Assembly: GCA_943330455.2 (NCBI GenBank)
Contig: CALQHT020000026.1
Coordinates: forward strand, 1-36,191
Reading direction: 5' to 3'
Length of the DNA stretch: 36,191 nucleotides
From: Nitrosovibrio sp. Nv4
Lineage (GTDB): Bacteria > Pseudomonadota > Alphaproteobacteria > Acetobacterales > Acetobacteraceae
This document shows positions 7,349 to 16,474 of this stretch, piece by piece (within the stretch, counting starts at the first letter, position 1; each line of letters begins with the position of its first letter). Below the pieces are notes generated by a model. That model ran no database searches and was not told the origin of the DNA. It worked only from the letters and a program-made list of their open reading frames with translations. The translations under genes and the position numbers were made by a program.

Positions 7349-8686
7349 CTACCCCACCGCGAGGCGGAAAACACACACAGTTTCCAGGCGCGACGACCAC
7401 AGGAACTGATCGACCGGCGTTGCCACATCCAGCCGGTAGCCGGCGGCGGCGAGCATCGCAGCCTCCCGCGCCAGCACCGCCGGATTGCAACTGATATAGA
7501 CCACAACCGGGATTTTTGCCACCGCGACCGACTGCATCTGCGGCCCGGCGCCATTGAACGGCGGGTCCATGACCAGAGCGGCCAGCCCCGCCAGATCCTT
7601 CGGGGTCAAAGGTTGGCGCGCCAGATCCCGCTGCGTCACCGTCACCCGACCGGCCAGACCGGCGCGGTTGGCGGCGGCTCGCAGCGCGCCCGAAGCGGGG
7701 CCATCGCCCTCCCACGCCACGACCGGCGCGATCCCGGCCAGAGCGAAGGTGATCGTTCCGCAACCGGCGTAAAGCTCGCCGATCCGCCCACGCGCCAGGC
7801 CCCGCAGCGCGTCCGTTACGCAACCGACAATCGCCCGCTCCCCTTCCCGCGTGGCTTGCAGGAAGGCGCCGGGCGGCGGCTGCACCTCGACCCCCGACAT
7901 CGCGGTGGAAGGCGGGCGCAGCATGCAGACCGGTTCGGGCGTGTCGTTGCCCCGCGCCCAGGAAATCCGCGGCAAGTCGTGGATGCGGGCAAAATCGGTC
8001 AGCGCCAGCCGGTCCTCCAGCGGCAGATCGGCATCCGACCGCAGCAACAGATCCGGCCCCGCATCAAGCAGGTTCAGCACCACCGACGCCTCTCGCCGCA
8101 CCGTCTTCAACCCGTTCAGCACCGTCCGCAGCGGCGCCAGCAGGCGCGTCAGCCGAGGATCGGTGATCGGACACTCGGACAGCGCAACGATATCGGAGGA
8201 CCGGGCCGGGTGCAGCCCCAGACGCAGCGCCCCCTGCCCGCGACGCACCGCCAGATCCAACCGCCGCCGCTGTCCGGGCCCACCGGCGTGCATCGGCGCG
8301 ATCGCGGGATCGGCAAAACCCGCCCGCCGGAGCGCGGCCTCCAGCAATCCGACCTTCCAGTCCCGATACGGTTCCGTCCGCCAATGCTGCAACGTGCACC
8401 CGCCGCAGGTGCCGAAATGCTGGCACGCGGCGGGCACCCGGTCCGCACTAGGATCCACCACCGAAACGAGGTCGGCGGCCCACCCCTCTCCGCGTCGGAT
8501 CGTCGGGCGGGTCAGCACAAGCTCCCCAGGTAGTGCCGCCTGCATATACAGCGGCGTCCCGTCCTGCATCGCCGCGATCGCGTCCCCATCGGCGCCGACG
8601 CGAACGATCGTCGCCTCAAACGCATCCACCACCGCCCCCGGCGGCGGCGGTGAGCGGCCTGGCCCGCGGCGAGGCGCGCGGGTCAT
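7349..8686 (-). CDS. TrmA/RlmD-type 23S rRNA or tRNA uracil-5-methyltransferase
   Basis: A 445-residue SAM-dependent RNA methyltransferase that makes 5-methyluridine. Seen in order: a short TRAM-like beta barrel (VVDAFEATIVRVGADGDAIA...), an iron-sulfur cluster site CxxxxxCxxC (CQHFGTCGGC) with a fourth Cys in SECPITDP, a SAM-binding Rossmann domain (GELYAGCGTITF, then VMDPPFNGAG), and the catalytic Cys in ISCNPAVLARE, with the downstream acidic residue acting as base. The [4Fe-4S] cysteines point to RlmD/RumA or the related RlmC/TrmA types; the target base cannot be decided here. The ATG at 8686 overlaps the stop of the beta-helix gene (ATGA). A longer frame to 8749 lies inside that gene and is rejected. 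Confidence 0.88.
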   Translation of the reverse strand: MTRAPRRGPGRSPPPPGAVVDAFEATIVRVGADGDAIAAMQDGTPLYMQAALPGELVLTRPTIRRGEGWAADLVSVVDPSADRVPAACQHFGTCGGCTLQHWRTEPYRDWKVGLLEAALRRAGFADPAIAPMHAGGPGQRRRLDLAVRRGQGALRLGLHPARSSDIVALSECPITDPRLTRLLAPLRTVLNGLKTVRREASVVLNLLDAGPDLLLRSDADLPLEDRLALTDFARIHDLPRISWARGNDTPEPVCMLRPPSTAMSGVEVQPPPGAFLQATREGERAIVGCVTDALRGLARGRIGELYAGCGTITFALAGIAPVVAWEGDGPASGALRAAANRAGLAGRVTVTQRDLARQPLTPKDLAGLAALVMDPPFNGAGPQMQSVAVAKIPVVVYISCNPAVLAREAAMLAAAGYRLDVATPVDQFLWSSRLETVCVFRLAVG

Positions 8687-10197
8687 CGGCACGCCGCGTA
8701 GTCTTGGAACGCGCCCGGCAGCGGTTGCCGCGGGCGCTCCGAACCGCACAGGTCGCGCCGGCCGGATGCGCCATCGACCACTTCCGGACGCTCCTTCCAG
8801 CGCAGATCCATCCGCGACGGGTCCTGGAAATAGCCGCGTGCCGGGTGTGATCCGATGAACAACCCCAGCAGCATCGCGGACTGGTTGCCAACCTGGCGCA
8901 CCAGGCCGCCGTCGCGGCCGCGCACGACGCCGTCCACCACATTGTAGTTCACATCGGCCGACGATTCGGGAAACCGCACATCGATCCCGGCGGTGTCGAG
9001 CAAGGTGTTGTGCTCGATGATCGTACGGCTGCCCTTGTTCACGTAGATACCGACGTCGGAACAGAACGCGATCAGGTTGTCGCGGACGATACCACCGATC
9101 TGTTCGAGCCCGGACCGTCCCTCGTCGCGTCGCAGCGTCTCACCGGTGCCGCCGCCGCCCACCGACAGGCCGACGCGCTCGCCGGTCAGCCCGGAGGGAT
9201 CGCGCAACTTCCATTCGCAGATCACAACGTTGCGCTCCATGATGTTCTTTTCGCCGGCGCCCTTGATGAAAGCACCATAGGTCGCCTTGCCGCCCTCCCC
9301 ACGAATGAAATCGGCGATAAAGTTGTCGCTGATGATCCATCCGCTGCCGGCGACCAGGTCGATCGGGGTGACCGGCGCCTGGGTCATCCGCGGTTTAGAG
9401 TTGGTAAAGCTGTTGCCCCGAATCACGCCGCTATCGGGGAACCGGCCCTCCTCGCCATTGATCTTGATCTGGGCGTTCATATCCTCCAACCGGTTGTTGA
9501 CGATCGCGACATTGTTCGCACCGCCAACGATATGAAACGCGTGTTCGGTATATCCGTTTTCCGGCGACCGGCCGCGCACCACCAGATTTTCGAACCGCCA
9601 GAACGGCGCGCTGATCTTGAAGGCGACCACGTCGTCGAGTTCGATCACCGCGTCACCCAACCGAGCCGCTCTCACAACGATTGGCGCCGTCGCGGTGCCG
9701 CCGCGGCTGACCACGATATTACGCCCTGTCTGCAAATAGCGCCCAGGCAACAGGGTGATGACATCGCCAGGTTGCGCCCCGGCCACGGCGGCGGTCAGAT
9801 CGGCGATGCCGGCGACCGTGCGGATGCGACCCGGCGGCGGCGGTCCCGAACGCGCGACAGATGCCCCGACATTGGCCGGAATCACAATCTCATCGTCGCG
9901 CTGCAACCGGTCGGCGTGCAGCAGCCATTGGCTCACCAACCCCGTCGCCGCCACCATCTGACCGCGATGCCCCATCGCTCGGCGTTCCAGATACGGCGCC
10001 CATTCCCGAGGCGTCCGCTCCGACTGGTGCAGGAACCACAGCAGGCCACCGGCGCCGATCATGCCGGAAATCATGCCCAGCACCACCAGCGCACGGATCA
10101 GACGAAACAGAAACGACCGGCGCTTGCGGGCGACCGGCTCGCCATGCTCGTTCAGTTCATGGGTCCGGATGCGCCGGGACGGAGTTGGTTCTCGCAT
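8683..10197 (-). CDS. Membrane-anchored right-handed parallel beta-helix protein
   Basis: A 504-residue protein with a basic cytoplasmic head, one membrane helix (about residues 32-55, ALVVLGMISGMIGAGGLLWF) and a large periplasmic part. The segment VAGIADLTAAVAGAQPGDVITLLPGRYL is the usual first rung of pectate-lyase or chondroitinase-B-like beta-helices. Repeated ...NNVAIVNNRLEDM, GVIRGNSFTNS, GIVRDNLIAFCSD and TIIEHNTLLDTAG rungs follow. This fold often binds or cleaves polysaccharide, but no catalytic residues can be assigned, so the role is open. An AGAGG ribosome site lies 3 bases before the ATG. It overlaps the methyltransferase start by 4 bases, which is odd for an envelope protein and an RNA enzyme. 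Confidence 0.82.
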   Translation of the reverse strand: MREPTPSRRIRTHELNEHGEPVARKRRSFLFRLIRALVVLGMISGMIGAGGLLWFLHQSERTPREWAPYLERRAMGHRGQMVAATGLVSQWLLHADRLQRDDEIVIPANVGASVARSGPPPPGRIRTVAGIADLTAAVAGAQPGDVITLLPGRYLQTGRNIVVSRGGTATAPIVVRAARLGDAVIELDDVVAFKISAPFWRFENLVVRGRSPENGYTEHAFHIVGGANNVAIVNNRLEDMNAQIKINGEEGRFPDSGVIRGNSFTNSKPRMTQAPVTPIDLVAGSGWIISDNFIADFIRGEGGKATYGAFIKGAGEKNIMERNVVICEWKLRDPSGLTGERVGLSVGGGGTGETLRRDEGRSGLEQIGGIVRDNLIAFCSDVGIYVNKGSRTIIEHNTLLDTAGIDVRFPESSADVNYNVVDGVVRGRDGGLVRQVGNQSAMLLGLFIGSHPARGYFQDPSRMDLRWKERPEVVDGASGRRDLCGSERPRQPLPGAFQDYAACR

Positions 10198-10246
10198 GAT
10201 CCTCTATCCGTTCCCTCGGCGATATGGGCGGCGCGTCGCGCCCGGG

Positions 10247-11377
10247 TTAGCGTAGGGATGCCTCGTCCAAACGAGCAATGAAGGCCCGCTTTGCCGCGTG
10301 GCGCACCCGTAGCGCGGCCAGGCGAGCCACGAAACCCTCCCGGTTCGCGCCGATGTCGCGCAGGTCGCCGAGCAGGATCGTCGCCTCCGCGTAGCCCGCG
10401 GCGTTGCGCTGTTCGATCAGCCGCTCGATCGTGTTCCAGGTTTGCGGTTCGCGTCCGACCAGCGCCTGCTGGCGCCGCTGGCGAATCGCGGCCTCTTCCT
10501 CCGCCTTGCGGCGTTCCTCGGCCCGGTGTGCCTCCGCCTCACGCTCCGCACGCATGATCGTTTCCGCCGCCATCGTTCGGCGCAGATCGGCGGCAACGCG
10601 GACGGCGGAGGACGGTGTAGCCCCTGCCAGACAGTCCTGGATCCGCCGGCGCAGCGCGGTGCCCAGATGCGGGTCGTCACAATCGTATAGACGCAGCAGC
10701 AGGTCGGTTCGCTCACTCTCTGTCATGCCCTGGATAAAGGCTTCGGCCTCGGCACGGGTCGGCTCCGCCGCCGCCTGACCATCCGTCGTGGCAGCGGCGG
10801 CTTCCAACAGATCGGGGTCAACGGTCAGAAACTCGGCAAACCCGCGCAACGAGTCGGTCAGCGGCGCAATGCCCGGCAGCGGTTCCGGCGCATCGTCGCG
10901 CATGAAGTCTTCCAGCCCCACCTGGTACAGCCACACCAGGTAGAACATCCGCAGATCGCCACCCAGCACCGCTGCCCGCAACGGCGCCAAGGTGGCGAGC
11001 CAAGTGGTTCCTTCGTCGAACTCATCCAGATCCAGTTCGTTCAGGCCGATCGAAACGATCACATGCTCCCCATCCGCCTGGATGGTCATGAAGTCATCGT
11101 CGATCAGGAACCGTTCGACCGAGGCCGGATCGAACAGCCGCCTGGGTAGCCGCATGGCAAACTGGCGCGCGCCCCAATTGGCGACGTAGACGTACACATC
11201 GAAATACCGCGCCAGCAGACGCAGCGGGTCGGCTTTCAGGCTGCCGTATTCGTAATGGTTGGTGAAACTGTTGGACGTGATGCGCGCCCGCGACGAGATC
11301 TCGCGCAACGCCTCCCGCGCCGCCGCGTCCAGCGGCCGGTCGATCGACTGGAAGTCGTAGTATTGGTATTCGCTCAC
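10247..11377 (-). CDS. Conserved protein of unknown function (YQYYDF family)
   Basis: A 376-residue soluble protein. The N-terminus SEYQYYDFQSIDRPL, followed by RARITSNSFTNHYEYGSLKADP and YFDVYVYVANWGARQF, matches a widely distributed uncharacterised bacterial family as I remember it, with no assigned activity. The C-terminal third contains a highly charged helix rich in Glu, Arg and Ala (REAEAHRAEERRKAEEEAA), probably a coiled coil. Translation starts at a GTG whose bases overlap the TGA stop of the acyl-CoA synthetase (GTGA), so the two are coupled. There is a 49-base gap to the beta-helix gene. No transmembrane segment or signal peptide. Confidence 0.8.
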   Translation of the reverse strand: MSEYQYYDFQSIDRPLDAAAREALREISSRARITSNSFTNHYEYGSLKADPLRLLARYFDVYVYVANWGARQFAMRLPRRLFDPASVERFLIDDDFMTIQADGEHVIVSIGLNELDLDEFDEGTTWLATLAPLRAAVLGGDLRMFYLVWLYQVGLEDFMRDDAPEPLPGIAPLTDSLRGFAEFLTVDPDLLEAAAATTDGQAAAEPTRAEAEAFIQGMTESERTDLLLRLYDCDDPHLGTALRRRIQDCLAGATPSSAVRVAADLRRTMAAETIMRAEREAEAHRAEERRKAEEEAAIRQRRQQALVGREPQTWNTIERLIEQRNAAGYAEATILLGDLRDIGANREGFVARLAALRVRHAAKRAFIARLDEASLR

Positions 11378-13068
11378 CGGCCGGACAACTCCGGAAAGTC
11401 TTCCTCGCGGAATTCGGTCGGCTGGCGCGTGCCGGATGCCGCGCGATCGATTTCGGTCTGACGCAGTTCCACGCGGCGGATTTTCCCCGATATGGTTTTG
11501 GGCAGATCGGCGAACTCGATACGGCGGACGCGCTTGTAAGGGGCGACGGTGGCGCGGATGTGCTGGAAGATCGACAAGGCAGTGGCGCGGTCGGCCGCCA
11601 CCCCCGCCGCCAGAAACACATAGGCCTTGGGCACCGCGGTGCGCGTCGGATCGGGCGCCGGCACGACGGCGGCTTCGGCGACGGCTTCATGCTCGATCAG
11701 GGCGCTTTCCAATTCGAACGGGCTGACGCGGTAGTCGGCGGCCTTGAACACGTCGTCGGCGCGTCCAACAAAGGTGAAGTAGCCATCTTCATCGCGCGCG
11801 GCGACGTCGCCGGTTCGATAGACTTCGCGTCCACGGTCCATGAAGCTGCCATCATCGTTTTGGTAGCCGATCATAAGCCCGGTGGGCGCCGGGTCCAGCG
11901 CGATGCAGACCTCTCCGTCCTTGGCGTCCTTGTCGTCGGGGTCCAGCACGCGGATGCGAAAGCCCGGCATCGGCAGGCCCATGGAGCCGGACTTGACCGT
12001 CATGCCGGGAGAGTTGCCGATCTGGCTGGTGGATTCCGTCTGGCCGTAAAAATCGCGGATGGTCAGGCCCCAGGCGGCGCGCACCTGCTCGATCACTTCC
12101 GGATTCAGCGGTTCGCCGGCGGAACAGATTTCCCGCAGGCTGGTCTTGATGGATTTCAGCTCCTCCTGCACGAACATGCGCCACACGGTGGGCGGCGCGC
12201 AGAGCGTGGTGACATTGTTGGCGGCAATCGCTTCCAGCACGGCGGGGGCATTGAAGCGCGGCTGGTTGACGATGAACACCGCCGCGCCGGCATTCCAGGG
12301 CGCGAAATAACAGCTATAGGCGTGCTTGGCCCAACCCGGAGACGAGATGTTCAGATGCATATCCCCCGGCTTCAGCCCGACCACATACAGCGTGGACAGA
12401 TGCCCGACCGGGTAGCTCTGATGCGAATGCAGAACCAGTTTCGGCTTCGCGGTGGTGCCCGAGGTGAAATACAGCAAGGTGGGGTCGGTGGCCTTGGTTT
12501 CTCCGTCCGGCGTGAAGTCGGGGGACGCGGACAGCAGGTCGTCGTAACGATGCCAGCCGGCGGGCGCGTCGCCGACCGCGATCCGAGTGACGGCCGGGTC
12601 CAGCCCGTCGAATTTCGCGGCGTCGGCGGCGGCGGCGGTAACGACGTGGCGCACGCGGCCGCGCGTGAAACGGTCCTTCAGATCGTTTGTTGTCAGAAGC
12701 GTTGTGGCCGGGATCATCACCGCGCCCAGCTTCATCGTCGCCAGCATTAGGTCCCACAGCGGCACGACATTGCCCAGCATCAGCAGCACGCGGTCGCCGC
12801 GCTTGACGCCCAGGGCGCGCAATCCGTTGGCCACCCGGTTGGACCGGTCCGACAGATCCGCGAAACTCAAGGTGGCAGCGCCGTCGCCGATGATCTTCAG
12901 GGCGGTGCGCCCGCCGGACGGCCCGCGCGCCAGTTCCGCGTCGAACCAGTCGAGCGCCCAGTTGAAGCGATCCAGCACCGGCCAGCGAAAATCGCGATAG
13001 GCCGTGGTGTGATCCTCCCGATGGGCCAGCAGGAAGTCCCGCGCCGTCTTGAACGCCTCCGCACCCAT
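11374..13068 (-). CDS. Acyl-CoA synthetase (AMP-dependent ligase)
   Basis: A 564-residue ANL-superfamily enzyme that activates a carboxylic acid with ATP to an acyl-AMP and then an acyl-CoA. Seen: the P-loop-like YFTSGTTAKPKLV, the A5 region RDFYGQTESTSQIGN, the hinge region YRTGDVAARDEDGYFTFVGRADD, and the catalytic Lys in PKTISGKIRRVELR near the C-terminus. The overall pattern (FNWALDWFD N-terminus, LVLHSHQSYPVGHLST) resembles medium-chain/benzoate-type (ACSM-like) synthetases; the substrate is inference. The ATG at 13068 follows GGAGG by 5 bases and is preferred to the ATG at 13083 and the open frame to 13359. It is 70 bases after the flavodoxin gene and overlaps the next gene by 4 bases. 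Confidence 0.9.
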   Translation of the reverse strand: MGAEAFKTARDFLLAHREDHTTAYRDFRWPVLDRFNWALDWFDAELARGPSGGRTALKIIGDGAATLSFADLSDRSNRVANGLRALGVKRGDRVLLMLGNVVPLWDLMLATMKLGAVMIPATTLLTTNDLKDRFTRGRVRHVVTAAAADAAKFDGLDPAVTRIAVGDAPAGWHRYDDLLSASPDFTPDGETKATDPTLLYFTSGTTAKPKLVLHSHQSYPVGHLSTLYVVGLKPGDMHLNISSPGWAKHAYSCYFAPWNAGAAVFIVNQPRFNAPAVLEAIAANNVTTLCAPPTVWRMFVQEELKSIKTSLREICSAGEPLNPEVIEQVRAAWGLTIRDFYGQTESTSQIGNSPGMTVKSGSMGLPMPGFRIRVLDPDDKDAKDGEVCIALDPAPTGLMIGYQNDDGSFMDRGREVYRTGDVAARDEDGYFTFVGRADDVFKAADYRVSPFELESALIEHEAVAEAAVVPAPDPTRTAVPKAYVFLAAGVAADRATALSIFQHIRATVAPYKRVRRIEFADLPKTISGKIRRVELRQTEIDRAASGTRQPTEFREEDFPELSGR

Positions 13069-13138
13069 GGTTTCCTCCGTCATTCGCTGCGTTGGCGGCA
13101 TTATGCCAAGCGGCGGCGGCGATGGATACCGTCGCCAG

Positions 13139-13630
13139 TCAGAAGATCCCCGCCGCCAGTCCGGCCGCGAGCACGGTGCCGAGGTCCTCGCATCGCGCCA
13201 GGTCGTCGGGGCCGATGACCTTGGGCGCCAGGATCGCGTCCGGAGTCTGCGCCCTGGTGATGACAACGATCGGTTCGGCCACCGGACGCAGCCGCCAGCC
13301 GGTGACAATGCGCTGGACCTGGCGCACCGCGTTTTGGCCGTCGCTGCCGGCGCAGACAACCAGCGCGTAGGGCCGGCCGTTGATCCGATCCAACGCCGGA
13401 TAATAGCAGCGATCGAAGAAATCCTTCATCGGACCGGAGATCGCGGCCAGGTTCTCCGGCATCGCGAACACCCAAGCATCGGCGGCGAGCACATCCTCGG
13501 GGCCGGCCTGGATGGCATCCAGCAGGTGGGTCTGGACGGCGGGTTCGGACAGGGCACCGCGCAGAACCGCCTCGGCCAACTGGCGCGTGCCGCCGGTGCG
13601 GGAGTGGTAAACGATCAGCAACGTCTTCAT
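13139..13630 (-). CDS. Flavodoxin-like NAD(P)H:quinone/FMN reductase
   Basis: A 163-residue flavodoxin-fold protein. The N-terminus MKTLLIVYHSRTGGTRQLAE is a beta strand followed by the FMN phosphate-binding loop (HSRTGGT). The second flavin loop is AMPENLAAISGPMKDFFDR, close to the P-N-SG.K.F pattern of the WrbA/NADPH-dependent FMN reductase group. It probably carries out flavin-dependent reduction of quinones or similar acceptors. The frame is open upstream to 13960, but the ATG at 13630 opens the fold exactly and the extension has no recognisable domain. It is likely the first gene of the minus-strand unit ending at 5982. The upstream 900 bases are non-coding with a possible structured leader. 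Confidence 0.82.
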   Translation of the reverse strand: MKTLLIVYHSRTGGTRQLAEAVLRGALSEPAVQTHLLDAIQAGPEDVLAADAWVFAMPENLAAISGPMKDFFDRCYYPALDRINGRPYALVVCAGSDGQNAVRQVQRIVTGWRLRPVAEPIVVITRAQTPDAILAPKVIGPDDLARCEDLGTVLAAGLAAGIF

Positions 13631-14532
13631 GCGGTGGAGTGTGGACGATGCCGGGGGGTGCTGTCCGGCCCCCGGGGTTTGGGCCGACGCCAACACCATG
13701 CGCGCCGCTTCCGTGCGCGACGCCCCAAGTCGGATTGGGGCGCGAGCCGGACTCACCGATGGGATGCACCATGTCCGACCCGGGTGGTCCCTGGGTGACA
13801 ACCGACTTCGGCCCACGGTTGGTGAGCCAATCCGAGGCGGCGGTGCAAACGCCTGTTTTCTGGGCATGCGTAAAGGGCAGATTAACGGCTCCCGTTCGAA
13901 ACGAATACCCCCGTTTTCCGCATGGTTTTGTAATGGAACCCCCCGATATCCGCAGGACATTGCAATGATCGGAACACCCGTCTGGACTTAAAGTAGAATC
14001 TGAGGAACCGGCGAAATGCGCCACCAATCAATCCCGTAGCGGCCTATCCTGGTGTGCCATGGCAACTGTCGGCGCCGACGCGTCAGTCGCCCTCCGACGC
14101 CGGGTCAGGAAAATTAACCTTTGCGTTAACCCCTGCACAATTTCTCCACAATATGCGCTGTATCAAATGGTTATGCGACGCTCTTCCCCGCGAAAATGAG
14201 CCCACCACAGATCTCGCTTGCCGCGCTCGGCCACGACACGATAGAACATATCATGAAAGTGACGCGGCGGACCGCACCACCAGGCCATTCCTGGCTCACG
14301 CCCCCCTTATCGGCACGTATTGTCTGTCATGCGCTTGGCGCTTCTTTGTTTTGCGCGGCCGAGCCCCTATTTGTAGCCGGGATTTCAGGGTCTCTCGCAC
14401 CCACGAACCGCCAGAATCTGGCCACGTCTTCATCTCATCTTGTCGATCGAAGTGGATTTTTCTCAGCCGAACCCGTATGATCCACCAACGAACCAAAAAC
14501 GGACCGGTTCGCCTGATGGAGTTCTCCCGCAA
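13631..14532. other. Non-coding stretch with hairpins, divergent promoter region
   Basis: No supported gene in about 900 bases between the divergent flavodoxin and Hint-protein genes. Near the flavodoxin side lie several hairpins: 13721-13742 (CGCCCCAA/TTGGGGCG, 6-base loop), a stem around 13784-13802 (ACCCAGGG/CCCGGGT on the minus strand) and a G/C stem near 13650-13675. These could form a structured 5' leader on the minus strand. At 14114-14130 two TTAAC boxes are 12 bases apart in an AT-richer patch that may hold a promoter for the Hint gene. Short open frames here lack codon-like composition and homology that I can recognise. Confidence 0.5.
13721..13742 (-). other. Perfect 8-bp hairpin in flavodoxin leader
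   Basis: CGCCCCAA (13721-13728), loop GTCGGA, TTGGGGCG (13735-13742). It lies about 90 bases upstream of the flavodoxin start and is one of several stems in the same leader. No known riboswitch consensus was recognised. Confidence 0.4.
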
Positions 14533-16359
14533 ATGCCCGCCGAACTGAAGACAACGATCCTGCAACAGCAGACGATTGCGACGGATGTTGGCACCTGGCT
14601 CAAATCCCTCTCCTTCAACCAGTTCGACCCCACGCTCGGCAACCTGCTGAATATCCGCGTCTCGATCGCCGATACCGTCGTCGGATCCCTGGGCATCGAA
14701 AATCTCAGCCCGACCAAGGCGATTGTGGCGGCATCGGTCACGGGCGGCGTCTCGGTTTCGGGACCGGCTGGGACGGTGCTTGGATATGCTTACGCCAGCG
14801 CGGGGATGTCGCTGCAACTCAGCGGCTTCGACGGCACGATGGATTTTGCCGGCCGGTCGGGCGCGGCCGCATCCGGGATCAACGGGACCAACACCGCAGA
14901 TTACACTATCGCGGCGACCAACCCGGCGGCGGCGGGATTCGTCGGCCAGGGCCTTGTGAACCTGACGGCCAATGGCGGTGCATCCGGCCTGCGGGTCGAC
15001 GGAGCCGGCAGCCTGCGCCTGGACTCCAGCGCCAATGTCGGCGCGGTGGTTGGGCTGCAATATCAGTATGAGGTGCCCGAACCTGTCGGAACCGGCACGG
15101 GTGGGTCTGGCAGCTCGGTTTTCACGTCCATCGCCTATTTCCCGTTTGAGCTAATCCCGAACAACCTTGCGACCACAGCAGCACTGACGACCAATTTCGA
15201 GACGCGCCTTGCCGGCTGGTCGGACACATTCTCCATCGGCCGGTTCGACCCAAGCCTCGGCACGCTCTATGAGATGGAAGTGACCCTGTCCGCCAATATC
15301 CTGGGCAGCGTCGCGGCGGAAAATCGCGGCGCGGGGCTGGGCAGCGTGACTGCGAATGAGGCAGCGACCGTCGCGATCCAGATGCCGGGCACGCTGTCGG
15401 CGATCAGCGCCGTGACGTCGGTCACCGACTCGTTCTCCCTGGGCGGGTTCGATCAGTCCAACGATTTCTCTGGCACATCCGGCCGGGTCGACTCCGGTCT
15501 GATCAACGCGGGGACGGTGACGACCATCTTCCGTGCGGCCTCGACCGACCTGTCGGCGTTCATTGGGACAGGGTCGGTTGCGGTTCCCATCGGCTCGACC
15601 GGCACCGCCAGCGCCAACGGACCGGCGGATTTGTCGTTGGAATTGCTGACCAAAGCCGGCGCGACCGCATCCGTCCGATACCGCTACGTGCCGTCCGGGT
15701 CCATCCCGCAGACCGGCACGACCGCGCCATCCGGGGTAGTCTGGACCCTCGCCCCATCCGGCGGTTATGTCACTAACGCAACCGCCCTCGCCTGCTTCCC
15801 CACCGGCACCCGCATCATGACCCCGGACGGGGCCGTTCCCGTCGAGTCGCTTTCCGTCGGGCAGACCGTCACCACCCTGCTCCGCGTTGAGGCCCCGATC
15901 GTGTGGGTGGGAATGCGGGAGGTGGATTGCGAGACGCATCCCCAGCCGGAGAAAGTCTGGCCCGTGCACATCGACACTGGTGCCTTCGGACCCGGCCTAC
16001 CCGCGCGCGACCTGCGCCTGTCGCCCGACCATGCCGTGTTCGTGGACGCCGTGCTGATGCCCATCCGCGTCCTGATCAACGGCGGCTCCATCCGGCAGAT
16101 CCCGGTCCAGCGGATCACCTATCACCATATCGAGCTTGCCGAACACGACGTGGTGCTGGCCGAATCGCTGCCGGCGGAGAGTTTCCTCGATACCGGCAAC
16201 CGTTCGGCGTTTCTCAACGGCGGGCGCGTGGTTCAGATGCATCCGGACTTTTCCGCGTTGACCTGGGACGCGAGGGGCTGCGCACCGCTGGAAGTGACCG
16301 GGCCTCGGGTGAGCGCGGTGCGGGATCGGCTGGCACAAAGGATGCTCGTGGCGGCGTGA
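14533..16359 (+). CDS. Choice-of-anchor and Hint-domain secreted protein
   Basis: A 608-residue, Gly/Ala/Ser/Thr-rich protein. It has two tandem copies of a beta-rich domain, about residues 15-180 and 205-385. Each opens with a motif like SFNQFDPTLGNL or FSIGRFDPSLGTL and ends with a YQYEVPEP or YRYVPSG strand; this matches the choice-of-anchor (type E) pattern. A Hint_2-type domain follows from Cys421 (ACFPTGTRIMTPDG, VESLSVGQTV, LRLSPDHAVFVDAVLMP, ESFLDTGN). Hint domains perform autocatalytic peptide cleavage, so C-terminal self-processing or anchoring is likely. No classical signal peptide is visible, which suggests a type I-like secretion route. A TTG start at 14440 would add 31 residues, but the ATG at 14533 fits the domain start. 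Confidence 0.82.
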   Translation: MPAELKTTILQQQTIATDVGTWLKSLSFNQFDPTLGNLLNIRVSIADTVVGSLGIENLSPTKAIVAASVTGGVSVSGPAGTVLGYAYASAGMSLQLSGFDGTMDFAGRSGAAASGINGTNTADYTIAATNPAAAGFVGQGLVNLTANGGASGLRVDGAGSLRLDSSANVGAVVGLQYQYEVPEPVGTGTGGSGSSVFTSIAYFPFELIPNNLATTAALTTNFETRLAGWSDTFSIGRFDPSLGTLYEMEVTLSANILGSVAAENRGAGLGSVTANEAATVAIQMPGTLSAISAVTSVTDSFSLGGFDQSNDFSGTSGRVDSGLINAGTVTTIFRAASTDLSAFIGTGSVAVPIGSTGTASANGPADLSLELLTKAGATASVRYRYVPSGSIPQTGTTAPSGVVWTLAPSGGYVTNATALACFPTGTRIMTPDGAVPVESLSVGQTVTTLLRVEAPIVWVGMREVDCETHPQPEKVWPVHIDTGAFGPGLPARDLRLSPDHAVFVDAVLMPIRVLINGGSIRQIPVQRITYHHIELAEHDVVLAESLPAESFLDTGNRSAFLNGGRVVQMHPDFSALTWDARGCAPLEVTGPRVSAVRDRLAQRMLVAA

Positions 16360-16474
16360 TTCCATCCTCCGTCAACACGGGCTCAATCGCGGGCTATGAA
16401 GCCGGCCGGTCCCCCGATACAAGGTCCGCCGACGCCCCTTCTGGCAACGCCCCAACAGATATAGAGCACCGACA

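Noticed and set aside
11374-13359. Long form of the acyl-CoA synthetase starting at 13359
   Set aside because: The extension lies over the flavodoxin gene, and GGAGG lies five bases before the ATG at 13068.
14114-14130. CtrA-like binding site (TTAAC..TTAAC)
   Set aside because: Spacing between the TTAA boxes is 8 bases rather than the 7 of the CtrA consensus, and no cell-cycle gene is adjacent.
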